Below, piece by piece: positions 1-11,147 of a stretch of 64,000 bases of DNA. Where the stretch lies: NCBI RefSeq assembly GCF_000711695.1, contig NW_013546996.1, positions 1 through 64,000 on the forward strand, written 5' to 3'. The position numbers were made by a program, and so were the translations under genes. This DNA is from Tilletiaria anomala UBC 951. Taxonomy: Eukaryota; Basidiomycota; Exobasidiomycetes; Georgefischeriales; Tilletiariaceae. The first letter of the stretch is position 1; each line of letters starts with the position of its first letter. The notes beneath the pieces were generated by a model. The model saw only the letters and a list, made by a program, of their open reading frames with translations. It ran no database searches and was not told the origin of the DNA.

Positions 1-2391
1 CATAGCCTATTGGAGGGATGGCTCGTTTCGCACGAGATGAGATGCTATGACCTCTTGTTGTTATCTACGCTACACGAGCTCTGGGTGCTGTGCGCAGCCT
101 GATATACATCCACAAGGTGCCGGCTTTCACGTGCAGCTACTGTAGCTTGTTGCTTGCGCTCGAACCGTCCAAGATGTTCGATGGCGTTGCATGGGCTATG
201 CTGCGTCGACGTTCTTTGCCATGCTTCGCTCCGCTGGCTCGCGCATCCGCGCTGCCGCGCTTCTCCTACGTCAGTCCCTGCTTCGCAATGCCCTGCCGTT
301 GAGCGTGTTCACAAGCGGCACTGATGACGACGCGTCCTGCATGGGTGAGGTCGTCTCTTCCACAGCCGAACCTTGGCACGTTCGTGCGACTTTGCGGTTG
401 CAGAGAATGCGCAGGAGACGGCGGGCTCAGGCATATCAACCTCCCGGGGGCGCATGGCCGTGAACGGGTGCTGCTTGTTGCCGGGAACTCAGATGTGGCC
501 ACTGCTGTCCTGGAAGGTGACATGTGTCCTTTTCGAAGGCCGCCTCCCTTCGCCCGGGTGGCCACCCTAGTACTGATAAGGCTTGTCACATCGTCTGGAA
601 CGTACATGATATCGGCGTAGGTCATCCGTTTCCAGCGGCGATCCTTGGGGTTGAACTGGCTGAACCGGACAGGGCCCCCATTACAAGGCCACGGGAAGGT
701 GTTCGTCGCCCGCTGGCTTGATATAGCGATCTCTATTCGTGTCTTTCCAAATAGTTTCCGGCCGCTCATCATTCACCATCACGTGATTGGTTCCGGAGTC
801 GAACGCCACTGACACCCCCTTGGCCCTATATAGATCTGGTGCCAATTTGAACTTGCGTCCAGCGGCGACTTCCCCCAGAAAGCTACCGGCGACGCAACGC
901 CTAGTCGCTCGCCTGCGAGTCCTCATCCTCGGACGTGATGGGGCTCTCGAAGTAGGGAACGAAGCAGCTGGAACGAGGCTTTGACTTCGCTATGTTTGAC
1001 ACTAGTCGTCCTAAAAGCTCTGCTTCTCCGTGGCATCCGGGCACCGGCTGCTGCGGTGACCCCATTCACGCCAGCCCAGCAGTCGACCTGGCTTCCTGCC
1101 GGCTTGGCGGCCGCAGTGAAGGCTGTGTCGTCGCTAGCTGGAACTGCATCCTCCTAGGTGTAGCGAGCATCGCTGGCGACCTGATACACGTCGAGAACCT
1201 GGGTGAAAGTCGGTCATCTCGAAAGAACGTTCGGCGCGGCGCAACTCCTTGTCCTTGGACCCGTAGACGGAAACGAAGAGGATGTGTGCTCCTATGATTG
1301 TGTGGCGGAGGGAGTTGGAACACTGCTTAACTGAAAACTCGTTGGGAACTTACTCCTGCAGGTCACCCATCTTACGCTCCCAGTTGCCAATGAACTAGTG
1401 AGCATCGCCCCGGCCATCCCAACGCATTGGTGCAAGCATTGACTCAAGCGAGGTCTTCCTGGAGCGCGAAGCTGCGATGCAATGGTCGCATACCCAGCGG
1501 AAGAGCGACGCAGACGTCATGAGAGTAGGATTGCCGTTCTCGCGGATGAACTTGGATTCGAGTCGCTTCAAGCAGGACTAGTAGACAACGGTGCGTATGA
1601 GCCTGTTGGCAAGCTCATTGATGGCTTGGGTGACTTCGAGAACTGCCATCGCCCGCACAATGGGCATGGCGGTGATGTTAAGGCAGCATTTCCATTACGT
1701 GAGCGACCTGTTCTCGGGTCAAGGTTGTCATCCGTTGCTCAATGACCCTTAAGAGTGTTAGTTAGGCGGCCGAGTTCCGACTTTGTCCTGTTGATGCTCG
1801 GGCCAACCAGCGTTGGCGTAGGGCTGCGCCTGTTGCTGATTCACGTTACCGACGGCAGAGCTCTGATGCATGTCGTATTGGACGAGCTGCGACAGAGATG
1901 TCCTTGAGCGGTAGACGGAGACGGAACCGTCCTTTGTCCTCGGCGTCCAAGTGCTCGGGAGTGCGGTGGTTGGGGTGCTCGAACCCTTCGTCGAGGATGC
2001 GGCCAGGATCGAACGATTCATATTGCATGTCGATACGCCCACGCTCTCAAATGATGCTACCGAGAAGCTGGTTGTGACGGTATTGTCCGCTGCCGAAGAA
2101 TGTACAGAACTCGTGACTAAGGGTCTCGATGAGTATGTTGTGGGGGTCGACGGACTAAGCTGCCGCGTCGGGGTCCTGAGCATACTCAAAAGGGACGATA
2201 GCGGAGGGGGTTTGTTCTTGGAGCCGAACATCCCCTCGCCCCTTTCCCACTGCTGTTATGGATACGGGTAAACGCCCGAGAACGTTGGTGACCTTCCTGA
2301 AGCTCGTCTGCGAGCCACTTTTGTAACCAACGGCAAACTTTTGACCCGCCAGCTTGATGACTGCATTCGGATGAAAGCTAGTTGAGCTCAT
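1..2391 (-). mobile_element. Broken Ty1/copia-type retrotransposon relic (gag to protease part)
   Basis: On the minus strand, pieces of a copia-type polyprotein can be recognised. The clearest is the protease neighbourhood between about 560 and 900, with a DSGTNHVMVND-like active-site region followed downstream by a DIMYVPD..LIS block, the usual 'YVP....LIS' signature of copia pol. A Thr/Ser-rich, gag-like stretch lies upstream at about 1760-2391. The copy is broken in many places and no reverse transcriptase or clear terminal repeats are visible in the window, so it looks old. Limits are approximate and the element may continue to the left of the window. Family assignment rests on remembered motifs only. 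Confidence 0.55.
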
Positions 2392-4073
2392 AATCCATTA
2401 AAAGATAGTAGGTCTACGAGTGGACTGCATGTGGGAGTTGGCGGTCCGCGGGCATGTGCCATATGACGTTACTGACGTCACAAACAGATAGTGGGTCAAT
2501 ATTCGTGCAAGCACAAATGGAGGAGGCAGGGAAAGGAGCATGTTTCTCCTCAACGAAGTTGTTAAAATGTGCATCCGCGTGCAAGCTGCCCCCCAGACAT
2601 CCTTCGTAGATCCTGCTCAACGTGCTGAGCGCTGGTTGCGCCAAAATCGATGAGAATAATCGCTGTTTGCAGCCCAACCATTCGAGAAGCGATGCAACTT
2701 CGTCAAGCTCGTTCCTTTGCTTTTCACAAATGTATCTGGGATGTTCCCCATCTGTGCAACTTCCGCATTACTTTTGCGAAGAAGTGCAGCTTGCTTGCAC
2801 TATACTGAGCCAGGCTTTTTTCTACTGGCTGGAAACCAACAATGAGCTTAGGTATCAGCATTGCAACGCCTCATGGCTGCCTTTCCTCTGATGCCGTCGT
2901 AATGCACAGCACGCACTCGCGATAATCTACTCGATTCGCTGCAATGCAAATGCTGCAGCAGAATGTGACAGCCTCCGTAGCGAAAGCAAGATGTTGAGAG
3001 AAAACAGAAGTAGGCAAACTTCTTACATGCACAAGTATTGCCGTAACGCCTAACTTATGCTTGCACACACGACTCGCGATCCCTTCTCCTCAACCCCGAA
3101 CACCAGCGAACCAATGCTGCTTGCGCACTCATGTGGAAGAGGCTCAATAGGCAATCTTAATTTCAAGATAATCTGGTGTGGTGCAGTGCCGAGTTGAATC
3201 GCGCGGGGAATATCCACGCTTCCATGTTATGCAATTTAGTTTGCAGTTCCTCCAGAAGTGCGAGGATGTGAGTTCATTGCAATATTGAACCTCTTCGACT
3301 ATAACACCGCTGCGCGGATGTGCCTTGGAGCAAATCCATGGACATGGACGCAAAAATGAATGCAAGCAATCGCATATGCTCTACGGCCTTCCCTCAAATG
3401 ATACTCCTCATGTAATACTCCCCACTTGATTCCGAACAGTATAACAAGCTGTAAATGAGGATAGCGCAGAAGAAAAATGAGAAAGCCGAGACATGAGGCA
3501 TGGGCGCGGGGCAGCATTCAAACAATCTGGCGTTTGAAGTTTGGCAGGTGGTTGCGGCATAGGCATTCGGCGTCGAGTTAGGATAGAAGAGCATCCACTC
3601 ATTCCAACTCCTTGCTTCTGGCAATTTCGCAGGCTGATTTCGAAAAGCTGTGCTGTGCCAGATCTAAGTCGTCATGCGGTGACAGCAGGCCATTCCGAGC
3701 TTTCGCTGTGGTTATGAAGCTTTTGAGCCGCAGCACGGAAAATCCTAGGAAGTGTGAGGAAGAGAGGCGGGACTTCGGGTTGCCCATTCACTTGCTTCCC
3801 GAAGCGCTGTCGAAGCATTTTTGGTGAGTATTGAGTTGTGGCTAAAAGAGCAGAGATGTGCCCTAGCAATGGAGGCGCATCCAAGGTGTCTGTAAAAGGA
3901 GACATGGAGTCGTGAAGGGGATCATTTCGCAGCTCTAAAAGTTGAGCCCTCGGAGGACGCGGAAAACCCGAAGGGCGTTCCTCTAGCAGCCCAATTCAAA
4001 TGCGCACCATGTGAGCAGTGTGCATCATAGTCAAATGCAGTTAAGATCAACAGAGCGGTGTTGCAGAAATAAT
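2392..4073. other. Gene-free interval, AT-richer than its surroundings
   Basis: Only short unrelated open frames occur here on both strands; none has recognisable family similarity or a splice pattern. It separates the retrotransposon relic from REX2 and probably contains the REX2 promoter. I see no clear repeat or RNA gene. Confidence 0.5.
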
Positions 4074-5188
4074 ATGAGATGCTTTCTGCTTCCGGCATAC
4101 GTGCAAACGTCTTCAGTGTTTAGAGACATTCGCTTCCCTCTCGCAGCCTTACGCCAATGCAACATGACCATATCCCATTACCCTCCGAAGAAGCCCCAGC
4201 GAATCCTGGGCGCAGCGGATCAACCGCTCGTGTGGATCGATTGCGAGTGAGTAGTGGGGCGTGAGACGTGGCAACCAAATCAGCACGGTGGAGCACAGAA
4301 GACTCAAGGCTGTGCATGACGTTCCCTCTCCCGTGCGCGTTGCAGGATGACGGGCCTAGATTTAAGATCGGATCGGCTGCTGGAGGTTGCCGTCATCGTG
4401 ACTGATGGGGATCTCAACACCGTAGACGAAGGGGTGTCATATGTCATTAGGACTCAGCCTGAGGTTTTGGATCGAATGAACCCATGGTGAGAATCAACTT
4501 TATGCCGTAGCGCGGATATGTCCATTCTGACTAACGAGCATATCATGAAAGGTGTGTGAGTGCTACGCACCATCGTCTGACCAGTGAAGCAAGACAATAA
4601 TCCTTCTGCTGCTAGGTTGGTCAACATGAGAAATCAGGCCTGACTGCGGAGTGCAAAGACCCGGCCAAGTCCCTCCCGTTGGATGATGTACGCAAAGCGA
4701 TTTACGCCTACATTACGTCAAGAGTGGATACCAAAGGCATTGCGCATTTGGCTGGTAATAGTGTACACATGGACAAATGCTTTCTGAGAAACGAGATCCC
4801 TGAGGTTGGCCTGAGAATACAAGGAATCGCTGCTGTTGAGTGCCATTAGCTGACAGGCTCCATTCCCTGCAGCTCATCGACTACCTCCACTACCGCATAG
4901 TGGATGTTTCAACGATCAAAGAGCTGGTCAAGCGATGGCACGGTAGGGAATGGAAGCAGGGGAAAGGATTGCATAGGTGTGTCCCGGACTGTGCACATAT
5001 TGAGAGCGATGTCTCTTTCGGTTGACCTCAGCAATCTCGAATTAGGGCATTGGATGATATACGAGGATCTATAGACGGTGAGCAAGGTGCGAGAGATTAC
5101 TGCAGAGTTCTGGCGCTGACCAAACCAAAACCGTGGGCCAGAGCTGCGCTGGTATCGCAGCAACTTTTTCGCGAATGCAAGTCCTTGA
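4074..5188 (+). CDS. REX2: Oligoribonuclease, DEDDh 3'-5' exonuclease (REXO2/Orn family), 7 exons
   Basis: Degrades 2-5 nt RNA oligomers to mononucleotides in mitochondria and cytosol (family knowledge). Exons: 4074-4246, 4346-4486, 4552-4555, 4616-4804, 4873-4976, 5046-5077, 5142-5188, giving 229 residues. Visible motifs: WIDCEMTGLD (first Asp/Glu pair), MNPWC, HEKSGLT, LAGNSVHMDKCFL (third Asp), LHYRIVDVSTIKEL and HRALDDI (catalytic His and Asp), then SIDELRWYRSNFF. All seven exon phases agree. Exon 3 is only 4 nt and supplies the end of Trp and all of Cys in the conserved WC pair. The start at 4074 gives a basic, hydrophobic leader of about 30 residues that looks like a mitochondrial presequence; the in-frame ATG at 4164 would give a form without it, so dual targeting is possible. 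An upstream in-frame ATG at 4011 is less likely. Confidence 0.93.
4552..4555 (+). other. REX2: 4-nt microexon (GTGT) of REX2
   Basis: The four bases lie between a 65-nt intron (4487-4551, with a TGACTAAC branch-like site and an AAAG end) and a 60-nt intron (4556-4615, starting GTGAGT). Direct joining of exons 2 and 4 would shift the frame and end early. Including GTGT restores TGG TGT, that is Trp-Cys, at a position conserved in the family. Confidence 0.8.
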
Positions 5189-5241
5189 GACACACCACTG
5201 TGGTCAATGTTGTGCAACAAGAAAGATACATGCAAAGTCTT

Positions 5242-6350
5242 CTAGAAGCGTTTTGCCTGTAAAGAGTGTGACAAGCGAGGCTCAGCGTTGCGCCATAGCC
5301 TCGGCAACCATTCTCTCGAACACTCACATCTTGCTTTTTCTTGTACCGAAGACCGAACATGACCGCTGTTCCAACAGCCCCAATGATGATCGCCCATTTG
5401 ATCAAGGTGAAGATAAAAGAGAACAAAAAGGCAAAGAATCCGCCACTGACATTGCTGCTAGATGGGTGCCTTTGCTTGCGACCCTCTGCCTTGGACTTGG
5501 ATGCCTCACGGTCAGCACGCATCTGAGGCGATGTTTTTGGTTTGGCCACGATTGTGTGGGTCTCCACAGAGATGATATCGTGGTTATCGCTGACATCCCC
5601 TGTAAGCGCGGTGAAGCCCAAAAATGGATGCTCGGGGATGGCAATGTTTTCGAGATTGAAACATGTCTCCCATTCGTCCCAATCGTTATATTGGAGCTGC
5701 AGCTCGAGGTACGCGCTTTTAACGTATGTGAGTTTGGCTTTCGTTGCCACTGCCGCCCGTCTGATATCGACGCTGCAACCACCAACCTCGAGATTAGCCC
5801 CGTCCTGAGCTGTGACGTATGCATCGATCCCGTTGCCCGAGACGGCCATGACGCGAGGAAAAGAGTATGCGTGTCTGGTGTTCGCGTATGTGTCAAAGAT
5901 GATGCCGACACCGGTAAAGTGATTTTTCGAGCCAAAGACGGGACCTGTCAGAGCCCGCTCGGTTGTCAGCCACATGGCAAACCCATCGCCAAACAAATGA
6001 GGGTTGTGTCCATCAATCTTGAATTCGATTATGATCTGGTAGTTGACGGGTGATAGCGTAGATCGGCTCCATAGCCACCCGGTTTGGCTGGGTTTGTCCT
6101 GAGTCAGGCGCACGGCCCTGCTTGTGTCGACGATCGTGTCACCACCAAAGTCCCAGAACTTGTTCTGGAGGTTAGAGTCCACATATGGTGCTGCTATTGA
6201 GTGCGTCCTGATAGGCACCAGTGCGTCCGAGGCCAGCTCTTGGCTCCTGGATGCGGACTGTGCGAGTACAGGGACGATGGATGTTGTCCACAGGAGCAGT
6301 GCGGCGGATGCGAGCAGGCGCATGAGGCAGGGGCACGCGGATGCCAGCAT
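5242..6350 (-). CDS. L-type lectin cargo receptor (VIP36/ERGIC-53-like), ER-Golgi membrane protein
   Basis: Type I membrane lectin of the early secretory pathway that binds high-mannose glycoproteins and travels in COPII/COPI vesicles (family knowledge). Exon 1 is 5328-6350 and exon 2 is 5242-5256, giving 345 residues. A signal peptide lies at the N-terminus (RLLASAALLLWTT core); a start at the second Met, MRLLAS, is also possible. The leguminous-type lectin domain spans about 45-265: DGFAMWLT, GIIFDTYAN (Ca2+/sugar site) and two cysteines, GGCSVD and WETCFN, placed like the family disulfide. One membrane span is at about 305-334. The cytosolic tail RYKKKQD is completed by the 15-base last exon to end AKRF, resembling the KRFY/KKFF transport signals of VIP36 and ERGIC-53. 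The 71-nt intron (5257-5327) thus separates the body from the sorting signal. Confidence 0.88.
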
Positions 6351-6714
6351 CCTCTCTCTGCCGTTAATCTGCCAACTGCAAGCGCTTCGTGTCGTGGGGT
6401 TCCTCGGATGGCACTCAGAGCGCTCCTCCTTGGATGAGAAGCGAGCTTTGATGATGGGGATGACGTGCGATTCTTCCTCCTCCTTTACTCTCGGCCCTTT
6501 TGTGACCTTCCTGGCAGTACCGTGGAAGCTCCGCTGTCGAGAGAGCCTTGATTCCGAATCGTGACCACGGGCTGGCGTTGATGCTTGATATTGATGCTCG
6601 TGCCAGAAAACCTACGGTCGTAGCATGATATTAGCATCCATCAATAGATGTCTTAAAACAGAAGTGTCAGTAAGCTCACAAGAAAGTTCGTGAGCGCGCG
6701 CACTAACCTGAACA
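6351..6714. promoter_or_regulatory. Divergent promoter between cargo lectin and SNF5
   Basis: About 360 bases separate the two head-to-head start codons. No diagnostic element can be named. If SNF5 starts at one of the later in-frame Met codons (6904 or 7001), the region is longer. Confidence 0.4.
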
Positions 6715-9700
6715 GTGCACGCCAGGAGAGTAACCGCCCCGCCCACGCGCCTAACCGCGTCAGGCTCACAGCGCAGACAGTCAAGGGAAACGAGAGGCGC
6801 GTGTTCACGTCTGAGCGACGTCGCCTTTCCATTTGATTCTTTCTTTCCAAGACAAGCTTACACTTGGCCGACAGTCTGCATCCACGACGCGATCGGGGCA
6901 CACATGTCCTGCGACAAGAGCAGCAGGCTGACTTTTGGACAGACATGTGGTGTTGTAGACACGGATGAGCAGGGGGACCCAGTCATCGCGACAGCGACCA
7001 TGAATGGCCACGTCAGATTGGACAGTTATGGCGGTCCCAATGGCACCGGGGTCGCCCCAAACGCGCTCGCCACACCGGTGCGTCCGGATGGGCACAACGG
7101 CAGTTCTTTCCCTGGTGCAGTTAGAACAGCCTACACTCCTGGTGCGATGGGTGGGCCTGGCAGGGCATACCAGATGCCAATGTCAGGCGCGTCAGTTGCC
7201 CCAACTGCACCATGGCTCAATTCGCCAGCCGGGGTCGCCCCGTCGTCCTACTTGAACGGCAGCTCGGCGTTTCAGGCGCCAATGCATCACGCAAGAGCGG
7301 AGAGTATTGCCAGCGATGTTCAGCAGACACAGCCTTCAAGCCCATCCATGGCCGTGGTCAACAATCAGCAGCATTCCCAGGCTCGTCGAGGATCTAGTCA
7401 CGCGCATGGCGCAGCTCGCGTCAACGGAATCGAGGCACATTCGGCTAGTGTTCCCAACGGCAACACAACGTTGGGGCGATTCTTAGATGCAACTGAACAG
7501 AGGCGCCTATTTCAAAGCGCAGTTATGACTGCAGCTTCAAGACCAGGGAGCACGCCAATACAGGTGCTAATGCAAGAAGGCTATCTGTGCGCGGATATCA
7601 AGTACCTTCCCGATCCGAGCCTTGGGGGACTTCCGGACGGGAATGCGATCGTTTCTTTCGCCCATGCTGCAGCTCTTCAGCTGCCTCAAGCTGCATTCAT
7701 CCCGCCATTCGCGCCCTATGGTGCAGACATGGGACAGAATGTGTTGTTGGGACGGGCGATATCCAACGCTGGGGAACGTCCATCCACTGCGACCAATGTC
7801 GGCTCACCACAAGGGAGCTCTGTCGGCGCAGAGCACTCTCCGTACAATCATGTCGCGGTTGCCCCGCAAAATACGACTCCACGCATGTCGGGCCTTTCGC
7901 ACTTCGCCGCTTCGCCTGGCCATGCTGGTTCCGTCATGAACAAAGGGTCGTCCCCGAGCGGACCATCTTTTTACCACACAGGGCCAAAGGAGGAGCCACT
8001 TGCCAACGGATCTGGGTCTCTCGGTCTTGGTGCACGTCGTAGTGCATCAGTATCATCCTACGGCGGCACCGGCCCGCACCCCCCACATCGGCTGCTTCCA
8101 AGCGCTACGAGCATGCATGGGCCTTTTCAGCCAGGTTTGATGCGATCTGGTCCTATTGATGACCCCGACATCCCTCCTTTGCTTGGAGGGCCGCTTCCAG
8201 AGCGGAGTGCAGCAGGCACGCTCTTGACGCGGTACAACACTCGCGTCATCCCTCTGCCAACGGACGGAACTGATGCAGAGTCCCACGCGTCGCACTACGC
8301 GCCTCTCACAGAGACAGACGAACAAGTGTTGCTACAGATCATGCGAAAAGATATCGAATACCAAGATATCTTTGAGGCGCATCAAACCAAGACCACTGCG
8401 AAGCTACATCAGTATGCGCAAGCCATGCGGCCAGCCAAACGTGTCAAGCTCGTTCACTCACAGACAGGTCTGCATTGGTGGGAGCGCTCCAGCGACGAAG
8501 ACCTGTCCAGCATTGGGAAAGACCACGAATCATTCCGACTCATCTTCCCCACTGATCGAAGACGTAGCACAGAAAACTCGAGCTTGCGAGGAGCCAGAAT
8601 CGAGCTCGACATGAGCAAGGCCGCTCGTCGAAGAGTCGCTCAGCAATACGAAGACGTGGTCCCGATTCGATTGGAGATTGACGTCGAGCCCTTGCGGCTG
8701 CGGGATACGTTTTTGTGGAACGCCGCAGACGACCATGTGTCTGCTGAGACATTTGCAGCTGTCCTCTGTGACGATCTAGGGCTGCCTGCCTTTGTGTTCG
8801 CAGCACCAATTCGAGAATCAGTCCAGTCGCAGATCCAGGAACACTCACAGATGCAAGCGCTCCGTCCCAAAGCGTCTTTGCCAGACGCAGCCAAGCTTGC
8901 AGGGGCTGGGGTTTTAGGATGTGCGGATCGAAAGTGGTGGGAAGAGATGCGGGACAAGATAATTTCAGGACAGCAAGACGCCGGCTACTCGCGCAGAAGG
9001 ATGGAGGACCATGATGGCTGGCAAACGGACCTGAGGATACCGATCAAAGTAGGTGCTGTGTCAGGGTTTAACATAAGCTCAAGTGGAAATGAACCGAGCT
9101 AACGCTGCTCAAACCTGGACATCAGCTCGACATCACTGTCGGGGGGATGCAACTTGTCGACCAATTCGAATGGGACATTTCGGACGAGGAAAACTCGCCG
9201 GAATTATTCGCAGACACGTTTGCGGCAGATCTTGGTCTGGCAGGCGAGTTCAAGACTGCGATAGCCCACTCAATCCGGGAGCAAGTTGAGACCCACATTC
9301 GATCACTCACCTTGGTCGGATATGCGTTTGACGGCAGTGCTGTTGTGGATGATGAGCTGCGGACAGCATTCCTGCCTGCTTTGATCAGTCCGGCTCGATC
9401 GGAAGTCGAAGCGGACAACCACACCCCTCGTCTTTCACAGCTCACTGAGGCCGAAATCGATCGGATTGATCGCGAGCGAGAACGAGAGGCGCGGCGCAAA
9501 CGCAGGCAGACACGAGGCAGACGAGGAGTTACATTGCCCGACCGAGAACCCCTCAAAACTCAGCGAACGCCTGCCGTCTACGGCTTGCAAAACGTTTCTG
9601 CGAGTGAAAGCCTGGCATTCAGCATGGCCTTCAACAATACTTCTGCTCCTGTCGTGGCAGCCCCTGCTCGCCGAGCAGCAGCTATCGCAGCTGCTGCAAG

Positions 9701-11147
9701 CATAGGACCAGCCTGGCAAGATATGAACGGAACTCCACCACCCGTACCAGAGCTACCTGCTCTGGACGAAAAGCGCCTCCGCGTTGAGAATTACAGGATG
9801 TACTTCAAATACCCGGGTGGATTGGGTAGGCGCAAGGGTGAAGGCGGTAGCAAGACGTCAGACGCCAGAGATACATTGAAGGAGGCCAAGCTTTCCGGAC
9901 CATCCGCCTCAGGCCGATTGGCGGGTAGCGAGAATGGGACTTCGAGTCGTGGAGCATCCACGCGAGTCTCCCAGCCTCTGGTGCCAGGACAGCACCCCAA
10001 TTGGCACGATGGAGTGTGGCATTGCTCAAATTGTGGCATACCCGAAGGTTTGGCTCCATCACGAAGGAAAGGACCGATCGGGGACAAGTCTTTATGTGGT
10101 CCGTGCGGCAAGTCTTGGCACAAGCACCGACGCGTTCCTGCTGCAGACTACACGCGCGATTTTTCGGTCCATCAAGCCCGACTCTCGAAGTCGTCATCTG
10201 AGCCGTCATCCGTGCTTCAGGGTACCAATGGCACACTCTCGGTCTCCGCGCCCGGGCCCACGCGCAGCAACGTAACATCTGCCGGTGACAGCCCTGTCCA
10301 AATTCCTCCGGTGGAAGACGGAGCAGGTGCTGACGAAAGTATTGCACAGCTGGAGGACGACCCGAAAGAACCACTCTTCCTGGCAGCAAACAGCTCATCC
10401 GGACCAGATGCGCTCGGCGCACCACTCCTTAACACCTGCGACGACGACGAAGACGCATTCGCCGACGGTAAGGCTGTTGAACGAGTCAGCGCGGTCGTTT
10501 CCGAAGCCAAGCCCGCAACTCGGCCAGGCTCTCCAGATCTTCCTTTGCAAGACTTTGGGGCGTTTTCGGATTCAGACTCTGATTCGGATTCGAGTGACTC
10601 GATGGCGGCACCGCGGAAGAAGCCGGGTATAGCTCATGCCAATGACCCATGCCTGGGCCAAAGTGCTGCGCCAGCGACAAGTGCAACCGCAGCAGCGCCA
10701 ACGGCCACGATCGCCACAGCGCCGGTACGTGCAGCCTCGCCCGAGAAAGTCCCGGCTGCGATCCAAGATGCTCAACCTCCACCGCCAGCATGGCTCGAAA
10801 AATCTGCCGAAAAATTGCGAGGCAAGTATCCTCACGACCGCTTCGAGATCTACTTGCGTCCGAAACAGGCAGGCGGTGTGGGCCCATCAGTGACGCCGGA
10901 GTGGCGTATGCGTTGTTTGGATTGCCCTGGCAAGGTGAGTGGTGCTGACGCACTCGTGCAGCTGCTCAGTAATTTTGCTTCAGAATCTGACCGGTTGTCA
11001 AGTTCCTCTTTGATCTGAACCGTCACAACACAGTTGTACACGCCAGGACCAGGTGAATCGCTGAACAACTTTGAGATCCATCTCAAGAATCGGGCACATC
11101 GGGCAGCAGTCGCCAAGCGCAGGGAGACGCAGCAGCAGGAGTACTAA
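6715..11147 (+). CDS. SNF5: SWI/SNF (RSC-type) chromatin remodelling subunit Snf5/Sfh1/SMARCB1, with GATA-like zinc finger
   Basis: Core subunit of SWI/SNF-class nucleosome remodellers, acting in the nucleus. Exons 6715-9048, 9126-10934 and 11034-11147 keep one frame and give up to 1418 residues. The N-terminal 500 residues are Ser/Pro/Gly/Asn-rich and disordered. The SNF5 domain holds two tandem repeats: the first from about residue 648 (VVPIRLEIDVEPLRLRDTF), the second from 779 just after intron 1 (LDITVGGMQLVDQFEWD), followed by the basic segment RERERE.RRKRRQTR. At about 1077-1104 a C-x2-C-x18-C-x2-C finger (CSNC ... CGPC, then KSWHKHRR) looks like a GATA-type finger. An acidic serine run (DSDSDSDSSDS) and a short conserved C-terminus (LYTPGPGESLNNFEIHLKNR) follow. 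Starts at 6904 or 7001 are equally possible. SNF5 and SFH1 cannot be separated by eye. Confidence 0.9.

Noticed and set aside
5078-5105. A 28-nt intron before the last REX2 exon
   Set aside because: Too short for splicing and gives SIDEFWR-stop. The 64-nt intron 5078-5141 gives the family ending SIDELRWYRSNFF.
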